DNA of 64,000 nt from Verrucomicrobia bacterium CG1_02_43_26 (lineage in GTDB: Bacteria > Verrucomicrobiota > Verrucomicrobiia > Opitutales > CG1-02-43-26): contig MNWT01000019.1 in assembly GCA_001872735.1 (NCBI GenBank), forward strand, positions 43,891 through 107,890. The letters run 5' to 3'. A program made the position numbers and the translations under genes. Within the stretch, counting starts at the first letter, position 1. Each line of letters starts with the position of its first letter. The notes beneath the pieces are model-generated. The model did not search any database, was not told where the DNA came from, and saw only the letters and a list, made by a program, of their open reading frames with translations. Shown here piece after piece: positions 48,408 to 56,940 of the stretch.

Positions 48408-49259
48408 TTGGCCAAGAAGAACATCTTTCTACTTAAGCCTTGGTTTGTATTAGGAATTTTTATCCTTATCTGGGCAACCTTGCCCTATTTTGTAAAAACG
48501 TTTACGCGTAAAGCCTTCTATGAATTTCAGGCGCCTTTCTGGCAGGTAAATTCGCACGCCTCAGATCTGCAAAGCTTCTGGGCCATGCGCAGCCATACGA
48601 AAAATGAGTTAATCGAGGTTTGCCGAGATCTGGCTAGGCTTAATAGCGCCTACGAGCTCAAATTACAGGAAAACGCTTCATTAAAACATGAGATTATGCG
48701 ACTGGAGCACTCCCTGGAGCTCCCTCCGCTAGTAGACTTCCGTTATGAGATCGCTCGCGTGTGTCGTCGAGATGTTTCTCTATGGTGGCAGCAAATCGTT
48801 ATCCGCAAGGGGAAACGGGATGGTATCTTTCCTGGTGCTGCCGTAGTCTACTCTGGCGGCGTTGTCGGCAAAGTGAAAGAAGTATTTAATAGCACATCTA
48901 CCGTAGAACTTGTCAGTAGCCCAAAATTCCGGGTAGCAACGCATTTTGAGGGGGATGACCGCCCGGTGACTTATCAAGGTGAAATCAACACTTCTTTTAG
49001 TAATCCCATTGGTTCCATTCAGAACGTACCCGAGGACATCGTGGTCTCGGTGGACAGTCCCAAGAAACTCGTTTCTTCGCGTTTGGGGGGCGTTTTTCCG
49101 GATGGCCTGTTTGTGGGTTGGGTAGACTCTCTGGAACGCGGCTTTGATGGCATGTTTATGCGGGGTAATGTTACCCTAGAGAACAATCTTTTAAAACTGG
49201 ATGAAGTTGCGGTATTAATCCCCATGGATAAGGAGCTCATAGATGAAGTACGACTATAG
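48408..49259 (+). CDS. mreC: Rod-shape-determining protein MreC
   Basis: Periplasmic scaffold of the elongasome. The 283-residue protein has one N-terminal membrane helix (about 10-28), a coiled coil (about 55-100), then the beta-rich MreC core with VSLWWQQIVIRKGKRDGI, GAAVVYSGGVVGKV and STVELVSSPKFRVAT. No ATG or GTG is available in frame between the mreB stop and this point, so the TTG at 48408 is the best start; it directly precedes MAKKN-type residues. The end overlaps mreD by 17 bases. Confidence 0.92.
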   Translation: MAKKNIFLLKPWFVLGIFILIWATLPYFVKTFTRKAFYEFQAPFWQVNSHASDLQSFWAMRSHTKNELIEVCRDLARLNSAYELKLQENASLKHEIMRLEHSLELPPLVDFRYEIARVCRRDVSLWWQQIVIRKGKRDGIFPGAAVVYSGGVVGKVKEVFNSTSTVELVSSPKFRVATHFEGDDRPVTYQGEINTSFSNPIGSIQNVPEDIVVSVDSPKKLVSSRLGGVFPDGLFVGWVDSLERGFDGMFMRGNVTLENNLLKLDEVAVLIPMDKELIDEVRL

Positions 49260-49764
49260 ATGGCTTGTTATCGTTTTCGGCAATGTGATCTTAATGCTCC
49301 TGTGCCAACTATTAAACAGTGGTTTAACAAACCTTTCGCTCTATCTTTTTTTGGGTGCCTTGTTTGTCATCACGCCGATGTTTTTCTTAAACTTTTTTCA
49401 GGGTTTTTTATGCGTCTTGTTAACGGGTCTGCTCCTGGATGCCTCCTCCCCGGTTGTTTTTGGCCTTCACACATTCTTGTTCGGTGCCACTTACGCAACC
49501 CTATATTTTTTAGTGGAGAACTACCATTTATCGTTAACGCAAAACCGTTCTCTCATTATACAAATAACCAATATCGTCCTCTACTTGGCGATGGGGATCA
49601 TTTTAGGGGGTAGCCACATGCTCAAACTCTGGTACTGGGGTGTTTTGTTTTATAACATAGCGGTCTCTTCATTTGTACTATTTGTGGTAGGCGCTTGGTT
49701 CTTGAGTTTACAAGAGTCTATATATAACTGGGCCAGCAAAGAAAAATCCGTGCTGCATGACTAA
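49243..49764 (+). CDS. mreD: Rod-shape-determining protein MreD
   Basis: The 173-residue integral membrane protein has five or six hydrophobic helices and lies between mreC and mrdA with overlaps of 17 and 8 bases. Sequence conservation of MreD is weak, so position and topology carry most of the assignment; GLLLDASSPVVFGLHTFLF fits the family's conserved region. It is expected to anchor MreC and PBP2 in the inner membrane. Confidence 0.88.
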   Translation: MKYDYRWLVIVFGNVILMLLCQLLNSGLTNLSLYLFLGALFVITPMFFLNFFQGFLCVLLTGLLLDASSPVVFGLHTFLFGATYATLYFLVENYHLSLTQNRSLIIQITNIVLYLAMGIILGGSHMLKLWYWGVLFYNIAVSSFVLFVVGAWFLSLQESIYNWASKEKSVLHD

Positions 49765-51625
49765 CAAGCCGTTCGAGTCTTATGAGAAAAGTGGCGCCCG
49801 GTTATACTCCATCATCGGCGTATTTATTGTATTATTCCTGGTTCTCATTTCCGGCTTTGTGTGGCGGCAACTCATACTGGGCAGCAAATACGAGCGGCAG
49901 GAAAAGCTACAAAGCTTAAGAAGAATCATTCAACCCGGCCCGCGGGGGAATATCTACGATCGAAATGGTAAACTACTCGTAGGTAACCGACCTGTCTTTT
50001 ATGCCGCCATTTATTTAGGCGAAATTAGAGAAGAGTTTAAACAAGAATACTTTCTAAGAATACGAAGAGCACGAGATCGGGGCGAAAACATAGACCGCGA
50101 GCGTTTCCGTAGCGAGACAAGGGCAATGATCGTGCAACGCTACCTCAACCAGGTTAACCGTATTCTGGGCCGCTCGGATAAGGTTGATCTAAACGCCCTC
50201 GAGCGCCACTTTAAGCAACGCATCCTCTTGCCTATGCCGTTGATCAACGATCTATCTGCAGAGGAGTACGCTCGTCTGGTGGATCAATTGTCGGTAGAAT
50301 CCCCTATACAGGTGCTTACGGATAGCTCTCGTTATTATCCCTATGGAGCAACCGCCTCCCACCTATTGGGCTATGTAGCAGCTTCGGAAGAGGTTCCTGA
50401 TGAAGATCTTCCGGGTAACGATCTCACAACGTTTAGCTTTAAGGGTAAAACCGGTCGCGCGGGAATTGAAAGGCGTTTCAATGAGCATTTGCAGGGCCTT
50501 TGTGGGGGAGAAATCTGGCTGGTGGATCCGGTAGGCTTTCAGTACGAGCGTGTTGTTCAAAAAAACTCTGAGCAGGGGAAACCATTAACGCTTAGTATAG
50601 ACCTCAATCTCCAAGTAGTCGCGGAACAAGCCATGGGCAACCATTACGGCGCAGCCATTCTCATCGATATCAAAAAGGGTGAAATACTGGCCATAGTCAG
50701 TAAACCGGATTACGATCTCAATCGCCTAACACCGTTCATCCCTACGGCTGTCTATAAAGAGATTAATGAAGATGGTGCCTGGATAAATCGTGCTTTACAG
50801 GGGCTTTACCCGCCTGCCTCTCCGTTTAAGCTGATCACCTCCATCGCGTTGTTGCGAAACAAGGTCGTTGACCCATCTGACATCGTCATAGGGGGGCCTA
50901 CGTACCAAGTGGGTAATAGAATATTTCGAGAAAATAATCGTACCGGCCATGGTCCGGTAGACATGAAAAAGGCCCTTCAAGTAAGTTGCAATGTCTACTT
51001 CTATGACCTTTCGCTCAAACTCGGCGCAACGCATCTAGTCAACGAGGCCAGGCGCTTTGGTTTTGATGAACCCATTGACTTCGAGCTCAGCACTACAAAA
51101 AGAATTCTTGTCGCGGATCCGGACTGGAAGCTCTCTAAAATAGGGGAGCCCTGGCGCCCCGGTGATACCGTAAACATGAGCGTTGGCCAGGGTTTTTTAA
51201 GAATTACGCCCATGCACATGGCCTGTTTCGCAGCTGCGCTGGCAAAGCGTCAAACTCGTTTCCAACCTTCTGTTTTATTGGATGGGCAAAAAAATTTCCC
51301 GCAAAAAGAAATGCCGGCACTGGATCTTTCAGACGATGATTACGCAACAATCATCGAAGGGATGCGTCTCTCCGCGGATATCGGTTCCTCGCGCTATGTC
51401 AGAGTTCCTGGGGTAAATATCGCTGCAAAAACGGGTACCGGTCAAATTCGCCAAAATGGCAAAAAGCTGACAACTCCATGGGTCATGGGCTTCGCCCCGA
51501 TCGAAGATCCTCAAATCGCTTTCGTTGTATTAGTCGAGGGTAGGGTAGACGACAGTTTGTGGGGCGGCACAACTGCCGGCCCGATCGCCCATAATATCCT
51601 GGCGCATTATTTTAAAAACCAGTAA
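49757..51625 (+). CDS. mrdA: Penicillin-binding protein 2 (elongasome transpeptidase)
   Basis: Cross-links peptidoglycan along the side wall. The 622-residue protein has one N-terminal membrane helix (about 17-38) and the PBP dimerisation domain with QPGPRGNIYDRNGKLL and GYVAASEEVPD. The transpeptidase domain has the active-site motif at S355-x-x-K358 (PPASPFKLI), SCN in VSCNVYF and KTG in AAKTGTGQ. The usual PPGSTFK reads PPASPFK: the catalytic Ser and Lys are kept but Gly-Ser-Thr is altered to Ala-Ser-Pro. The glycosyltransferase partner RodA is not encoded next; an F-box-like gene follows after 80 bases. Confidence 0.94.
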   Translation: MTNKPFESYEKSGARLYSIIGVFIVLFLVLISGFVWRQLILGSKYERQEKLQSLRRIIQPGPRGNIYDRNGKLLVGNRPVFYAAIYLGEIREEFKQEYFLRIRRARDRGENIDRERFRSETRAMIVQRYLNQVNRILGRSDKVDLNALERHFKQRILLPMPLINDLSAEEYARLVDQLSVESPIQVLTDSSRYYPYGATASHLLGYVAASEEVPDEDLPGNDLTTFSFKGKTGRAGIERRFNEHLQGLCGGEIWLVDPVGFQYERVVQKNSEQGKPLTLSIDLNLQVVAEQAMGNHYGAAILIDIKKGEILAIVSKPDYDLNRLTPFIPTAVYKEINEDGAWINRALQGLYPPASPFKLITSIALLRNKVVDPSDIVIGGPTYQVGNRIFRENNRTGHGPVDMKKALQVSCNVYFYDLSLKLGATHLVNEARRFGFDEPIDFELSTTKRILVADPDWKLSKIGEPWRPGDTVNMSVGQGFLRITPMHMACFAAALAKRQTRFQPSVLLDGQKNFPQKEMPALDLSDDDYATIIEGMRLSADIGSSRYVRVPGVNIAAKTGTGQIRQNGKKLTTPWVMGFAPIEDPQIAFVVLVEGRVDDSLWGGTTAGPIAHNILAHYFKNQ

Positions 51626-51705
51626 TGCAGGCTTTTTCATACTAAAAACTCCTATTCACTCATTTTTTTGTAATTCTTTACCCCCCCTTTAACTATATTT
51701 GTTTT

Positions 51706-52734
51706 ATGGACAGAATCTCCCCCCGCTCAAAAAAGTCTTTCAATTTATTTCAGCTAAATAAAAAAAAGAAAAATCTTTCTCCAGAACTCATTAAAAACCA
51801 GAAAAATGATATCCTGGTAAAAATACTTTCGTTTGTAGAGATCGACAGTCTCTACAAGATCTATCAATTCATCTGTACGGAATGGCAAGAAAGTATCTTT
51901 GGAATAAATGTTTATGACAAAAATTGTGTTCTTCAGACAACTTGGAACCTCCGTTTTAAAGAAATTTCCAGTAGAAACGTCATCCTTATTGATGAAAAAG
52001 AAATTCCTAATTATATAACCGTAAACGGCCTTCTAGGATTAAGGTTCGGGGAAAATTTCATTTTCAAATACAAGGGAAAAGACATTTACCCGATTAACCA
52101 GGTTGCACAAAAGAACACAAAGCACGAAAAGGACCTTTCTTTTGTGGCTCTTAAGCAGGCACTGCAAGTAAAAGATAAATACGATTATGCCATCTGCTGT
52201 GCTATCATGGCAGGTATATATAAACTTGTCGATGATCGTGAAAAATCGGACAAACACTTTGCTAAAATTGTCACGATCCATATCCTCACAAAGGATCGAG
52301 CCATGCTGCAACTTCCCGCCATCGCGCTTGCTAGAATGCAACTATTTTCCATGGCCTTGAAACTGGTTTCCATGGAATTGGACAGTACAACTCGAAATAA
52401 TATTCTAAAGGCTTGTGCAAAATTCTTCCTCGAAAAAAAGCAACCCAATATAAGTTGGTTAATCATTGAAAAAATCCAAGGGATTGATCCCATAGACGCT
52501 CTTTATATACCACTTGTCCCTATGTGTGCCGAATATGGCAATACCGACATTGCGATAAAAATTTTAAACAAACTGGAAACGAATTCTTCCAAGGCAAAGG
52601 CCTGCCAACTAGCTATTCTAACTTGCCAAAAGAAGAAGAATACTAACGGGGAAAATCGTTTTCACGAATTAAAGGAAAACTATAGCAACCTATTTCATAA
52701 AAAAAATCTTTCCTCAATGCAGCAGGAAAAATAA
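51706..52734 (+). CDS. F-box-like protein, tandem copy 1
   Basis: The 342-residue protein has an F-box-like segment at residues 32-66: KNDILVKILSFVEIDSLYKI followed by QFICTEWQESIFG, with the Leu/Ile, Cys and Trp spacing of eukaryotic F-boxes. The N-terminus is basic (KKKKN, 19-23). The rest (about 75-330) is helical, with the look of a TPR- or HEAT-like scaffold. It is paralogous to the next gene, shown by FKYKGKDIYPI against FKYTHKIILPI and by AIMAGIYK against AIMCGLYK. No signal peptide. Inferred host-directed adaptor for ubiquitin ligases. Confidence 0.68.
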   Translation: MDRISPRSKKSFNLFQLNKKKKNLSPELIKNQKNDILVKILSFVEIDSLYKIYQFICTEWQESIFGINVYDKNCVLQTTWNLRFKEISSRNVILIDEKEIPNYITVNGLLGLRFGENFIFKYKGKDIYPINQVAQKNTKHEKDLSFVALKQALQVKDKYDYAICCAIMAGIYKLVDDREKSDKHFAKIVTIHILTKDRAMLQLPAIALARMQLFSMALKLVSMELDSTTRNNILKACAKFFLEKKQPNISWLIIEKIQGIDPIDALYIPLVPMCAEYGNTDIAIKILNKLETNSSKAKACQLAILTCQKKKNTNGENRFHELKENYSNLFHKKNLSSMQQEK

Positions 52735-52784
52735 TCCCAGTAATAACATTCCTTATTTTTCATGAATCAAATACACTCAAATCG

Positions 52785-52794
52785 AAAAAAAAAA
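52785..52794 (+). other. A10 tract separating an upstream ATG from the F-box frame
   Basis: Ten adenines. The frame from ATG 52762 runs through the tract and stops at 52816, while the long F-box frame is offset by one base. Removing one A would join them into a protein starting MNQIHSNRKKNSGLFQIN. That restores the LFQ(I/L)N segment shared with copy 1 (SFNLFQLNKK), which suggests the true gene starts at 52762. Confidence 0.55.
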
Positions 52795-52801
52795 TTCCGG
52801 T

Positions 52802-53560
52802 TTGTTTCAAATCAATAGTGCCACTGAAGAAAATGGGCGTGTTTATATCAAAAAACATAAAAATGATTTCCTCATTCAGTTCTTCTTATTCCTAGACATC
52901 AAAGAACTCTATATAAAGCGAAGAGTCTGCCACGAATGGCTACAATCAATCTTTGGCAAAAACGGTGTCATTGATATCACCCTGGACTTACGCCTGAGAG
53001 AAATTATTCAAATGGAGAGCCACAAAATCAAAGCAATAACACTCTCTTTTCCTCATAAGGTAATAGTCCATAGTTTAGAAAGCATCCCCGCTATAGCGTG
53101 TAACCAAAACTATTATTTCAAATACACTCATAAAATCATTCTGCCCATTGCGTCACTCAATAAGGAAATTAACCCTTCTTACACAGCTTTTAAAGCGCTA
53201 TATACCGAAACTCATGCCTCCCTATCACCTGATAATGAAACTGATCAAGAAACCCATAATCTCTACTTGAATACTATGCAGGATGCCATCATGTGTGGCC
53301 TTTACAAAAAAATTGGCAGTTCTTCAGAGTCTCAAAAATATTCCCAACAGATAGTCACAAATTATAAAAAAGCGAAGGATAAGAACGTCCTTATTATAGC
53401 CGCCATTGAACTTGGAAACTTAGAGCTTTGTACAAGGGCTACAAACCTCATCAAGAACAACGCTGATTCCAATGAACAATCTTCTATCTTTTCCTACTGC
53501 AGTAAATATTTCTTGAAAATGGGAAGATATGAACCTTTCATACGTTTCTGGAAAGAGTAA
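52802..53560 (+). CDS. F-box-like protein, tandem copy 2, start frameshifted
   Basis: A 252-residue frame from TTG 52802. Residues 20-52 form an F-box-like segment (NDFLIQFFLFLDIKELY, then RRVCHEWLQSIFG), a good match to the copy upstream. Downstream, LRLREI, FKYTHKIILPI and AIMCGLYKKIG align with copy 1, but the C-terminus is about 80 residues shorter. The only normal start codon upstream, ATG 52762, is in another frame, separated by a 10-A tract. The gene may be phase-variable, rescued by transcriptional slippage, or decaying. A terminator follows at 53595-53625. Confidence 0.6.
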   Translation: MFQINSATEENGRVYIKKHKNDFLIQFFLFLDIKELYIKRRVCHEWLQSIFGKNGVIDITLDLRLREIIQMESHKIKAITLSFPHKVIVHSLESIPAIACNQNYYFKYTHKIILPIASLNKEINPSYTAFKALYTETHASLSPDNETDQETHNLYLNTMQDAIMCGLYKKIGSSSESQKYSQQIVTNYKKAKDKNVLIIAAIELGNLELCTRATNLIKNNADSNEQSSIFSYCSKYFLKMGRYEPFIRFWKE

Positions 53561-53590
53561 GCAAAGTAACATCCAGGATAAACAATGTGC

Positions 53591-53625
53591 AAAAAAAAGA
53601 GGCCTGTTATTGCAAGGCCTCTTTT
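53591..53625. terminator. Terminator between F-box copy 2 and nrdA
   Basis: AAAAGAGGCCT (53595-53605) pairs with AGGCCTCTTTT (53615-53625). Read on the minus strand the stem ends in T8, so it mainly terminates nrdA; the plus strand has only T4. Confidence 0.8.
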
Positions 53626-53646
53626 AAAAATACACTGTTTATAACA

Positions 53647-56600
53647 TCACTGGCAGGCTTCGCAGGTACCGCCATTCATCATGGCTTCCAGACTACAAGC
53701 TTGCCGCTCGGTTTCCGTATATTCTTTTTTGAGAACTTCTTCTTCCGATTGTCCTATAAGCCCACGGGTCTCTTTCTTACGATTAACAGTTGCCTTCTCA
53801 ATATTAGAAGCACCCATCGTACGCAGGTAATAGGTTGTCTTTAGCCCGGCATGCCACGCCATACGGTACATATGCGATAACGTCTTCAAGCTCGCTTGTG
53901 GCAGGAACAGGTTAACCGATTGCGCTTGGTCGATCCATTTCTGGCGTCGCGCCGCAGCTTCTATAAAATATTTATAGTCAACCGCGAATGCCGTCAGGTA
54001 CCTCGCTTTAATCTCATCCGGAATGTCTGTAATATCCGCAAGCTCCCCGTCAAAGTATTTCAGCTGCTCAACCATACTGTCATTCCACAGCCCTATGGCT
54101 TTCAGATCTTTAACAAGATATGAGTTTAGAACAATAAAGTCCCCTGAAAGATTGCTCTTAACGTAAAGGTTCTTGTAGGCCGGCTCAATACAAGGAGTCG
54201 TGCCCATAATATTAGAGATCGTTGCCGTAGGCGCAATTGCCATAACATTACTATTACGCATGCCCTGTGCTGCAATTTTCTCACGCAATGGCTTCCAATC
54301 CATACGACCTCCCCGAGGCGTATCAATCTTCATGCCGCGCTCAGCTTCTAGAAGATCAATGGTGTCTTGAGGAAGAAGTCCTCTATCCCACTTGGAGCCT
54401 TTATAGCTGGAGTACTTACCGTTCTCTTTAGCAAGATCAGAGGAGGCCTCAATTGCATAGTAAGCAATTGCTTCCATAAACTCATCGTTAAACTCAACGG
54501 CTTCCGGTGACGCAAATGAGATGCCGCGCTTATAAAGCGCATTTTGTAGGCCCATAACACCTAAACCAATCGGGCGATGTCGTGTATTAGAACAACGCGC
54601 CGCTTCTGTTGGGTAGAAATTGATATCAATGACGTTATCCAACGCGCGTATAGCTACTTGTATGGTCTCGCGCAATTTCTTGTGGTCAAGCTCGCCTTTC
54701 TCGTTTACGTGAGATTCCAGTATAACAGACCCCAGGTTACAAACCGCTGTTTCTTCATGGCTTGTATTAAGGGTTATCTCTGTGCACAAATTAGAGCTGT
54801 GGATAACGCCAACGTGATCCTGAGGACTACGTATGTTACACGGGTCTTTGAATGTGATCCAGGGGTGGCCTGTCTCAAACAACATCGCAAGCATCTTTTT
54901 CCAAAGCTCAATCGCCGGAACTTTTTCACCTTGTATCTTGCCCGCTTCAGCTAGTTTTTCATACTCAGCATATTTTTCTTCAAATGCTTTACCATAGAGT
55001 TCATGCAGCTCTGGTGTTTCGTTGGAACGGAAAAGCGTCCAATCCTCGCGGGCTTCCATGCGTTTCATGAAAAGATCCGGAATCCAGTTCGCTGTATTCA
55101 TATCATGGGTACGGCGACGATCGTCACCGGTATTTCTACGTAATTCCAAGAAATCGTAGAAATCATTATGCCAGGGCTCCAGGTAAGCCACGCCGGATCC
55201 TCGGCGTTTGCCTCCTTGATTAACCGCAACCAACTGGTCATTGTGAAGCTTAAGGAAAGGAATAACCCCTTGGCTCTCCCCGTTTGTTCCTTGAATATAG
55301 CTACCTGTGCCACGAACTGCTGTCCAGGAGCCTCCAAGACCGCCCGCCCATTTGGAAAGGTACGCATTCTCCGCGATACCACGGATCATGATGCTTTCAA
55401 TACTATCGTCTACTTTATATAGATAGCAGGATGATAGCTGTGAGTGGTTGGTGCCTGAGTTAAACAGGGTAGGGGTGGAAGAGCAGAAGCGTCGGCTCTT
55501 GTATAGTTGATACAAGCGAATTGCCCAATCTTCTTTATCCTTCTTTTCTTCAATAAAGAGTCCCATAGAAACACGCATCCAGAAGAATTGCGGCGTCTCA
55601 ATACGGCGTTGGCGTGTCTGCGTTTTGTCAATAATCAGATAACGGTCGTAGAGCGTCTGAACCCCTAAGTAATCAAAATCCAAATCCGCGGAATAATCCA
55701 ATGCCTCTGATAGTTGATCCAGATCATATTTCAAAAGTTTCTTAGATAAGCGACCTATCTTCACCCCGTGCTTCACATAATCCTTAAAACCTCTGCGGTG
55801 GAAGGATTTGAGGGACTCAACCCCGTCTTTCATAATACTCCAACCCAATACTTCTTCGTAAATATAGGATAGCAATATGCGGCCGGCAAATTTAGCAAAA
55901 TCGGCATCTTTTTCAATCAAGGACTTTGCGTTTAAGATGATCGTTTTTTTGAGATCCTTCGCATTCATCTCAGGATACAAGGATCGGCGCAGTTCCGCTT
56001 CGATATCCTCGTTGTCCATTTGTAAGTCCAAACCAATAATAGCAAAATCAATTCGCTTGCGTAAGTCAGCAGAATCCCAGAAATAAGTATCCCCGGTCTC
56101 TTCGTCTTTGACCATGATCAAAGATTCCTGGCGAGCATCAGCCTGCGTCTCCGCTTCTTCCGCCTCGGCCGTTCTTACATGAGAACGATACGCGCGGTAC
56201 AAAATATAATTTTCCGCGATCTTGTAAAAGCCCATACGCATCAGCGTCTCTTGCACAATATCCTGCACATCTTCAATATGTACAAAGGCTTGCCCAAGCT
56301 CTTTTACGCGTTCTGTCACAACATTGCCTATCTCGACTGCCGTTTCAGAATCTTGGTGAAGGCTCAGGAAGGCTTTTCTAATAGCGACTTCTATTTTATT
56401 CTGGTTCCAAGGAACGACTTGGCCGTTACGGCGAATTAATCTGAGTTGCTCCATACCTTTTGGCTGATTATGTTTTCTCTCTTTGTTTGAAAAAAACTTG
56501 GCTCTTTTAAGAACAAGGCTTTTGGCAACATCATGCGCGTTGCGTTGTATCAATATTTTCTCTACAAAGAGATAAATGTCCTCTGTACTGAAGGCAGATT

Positions 56601-56916
56601 TGCCTTCTTGCTTGATCTGCGCGCCTATGTATTCAACAACTTCATTGACAACGTTGGTGACAAATTCCCGATTCGCGTCGTTATAAATATCTTCATCTTC
56701 ACGTGATAAAAAGAGGTCTGTCAGCGCCTCACCGATCATATCGGCCAGCTCGTTCAGATTAAAATCACGGTGTTCATTATCATCCTTAATCGTGATCCCG
56801 GGATAGTCCATCTCGTTATCAATAATGGTCTGCCAATCAAAACGTGGCTTTTGGTCTGCCGGCATATAGGCAAACCGTTTTAACGCCAATTCTTCATCAA
56901 AGCTTATCTTTCTCAT
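53647..56916 (-). CDS. nrdA: Ribonucleoside-diphosphate reductase, large subunit
   Basis: Reduces ribonucleotides to deoxyribonucleotides. At 1089 residues it is much longer than E. coli NrdA (761). The extra length is N-terminal, with an ATP-cone-like segment at about 70-150 and a clear ATP cone at about 157-245 starting LRLIRRNGQVVPWNQNKIEVAIRKAF-like. The catalytic part holds SQLSSCYLYKVDDS, SSNLCTEI with the thiyl Cys, ETAVCNLGSV and a C-terminal redox pair CEAC. Extended N-terminal cones are known in chlamydial NrdA, which pairs with a class Ic small subunit, and nrdB here has Ic features. Downstream of nrdB by 24 bases. Confidence 0.96.
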   Translation of the reverse strand: MRKISFDEELALKRFAYMPADQKPRFDWQTIIDNEMDYPGITIKDDNEHRDFNLNELADMIGEALTDLFLSREDEDIYNDANREFVTNVVNEVVEYIGAQIKQEGKSAFSTEDIYLFVEKILIQRNAHDVAKSLVLKRAKFFSNKERKHNQPKGMEQLRLIRRNGQVVPWNQNKIEVAIRKAFLSLHQDSETAVEIGNVVTERVKELGQAFVHIEDVQDIVQETLMRMGFYKIAENYILYRAYRSHVRTAEAEEAETQADARQESLIMVKDEETGDTYFWDSADLRKRIDFAIIGLDLQMDNEDIEAELRRSLYPEMNAKDLKKTIILNAKSLIEKDADFAKFAGRILLSYIYEEVLGWSIMKDGVESLKSFHRRGFKDYVKHGVKIGRLSKKLLKYDLDQLSEALDYSADLDFDYLGVQTLYDRYLIIDKTQTRQRRIETPQFFWMRVSMGLFIEEKKDKEDWAIRLYQLYKSRRFCSSTPTLFNSGTNHSQLSSCYLYKVDDSIESIMIRGIAENAYLSKWAGGLGGSWTAVRGTGSYIQGTNGESQGVIPFLKLHNDQLVAVNQGGKRRGSGVAYLEPWHNDFYDFLELRRNTGDDRRRTHDMNTANWIPDLFMKRMEAREDWTLFRSNETPELHELYGKAFEEKYAEYEKLAEAGKIQGEKVPAIELWKKMLAMLFETGHPWITFKDPCNIRSPQDHVGVIHSSNLCTEITLNTSHEETAVCNLGSVILESHVNEKGELDHKKLRETIQVAIRALDNVIDINFYPTEAARCSNTRHRPIGLGVMGLQNALYKRGISFASPEAVEFNDEFMEAIAYYAIEASSDLAKENGKYSSYKGSKWDRGLLPQDTIDLLEAERGMKIDTPRGGRMDWKPLREKIAAQGMRNSNVMAIAPTATISNIMGTTPCIEPAYKNLYVKSNLSGDFIVLNSYLVKDLKAIGLWNDSMVEQLKYFDGELADITDIPDEIKARYLTAFAVDYKYFIEAAARRQKWIDQAQSVNLFLPQASLKTLSHMYRMAWHAGLKTTYYLRTMGASNIEKATVNRKKETRGLIGQSEEEVLKKEYTETERQACSLEAMMNGGTCEACQ

Positions 56917-56940
56917 ATCTCTTATTTCTCCACCAATTTT

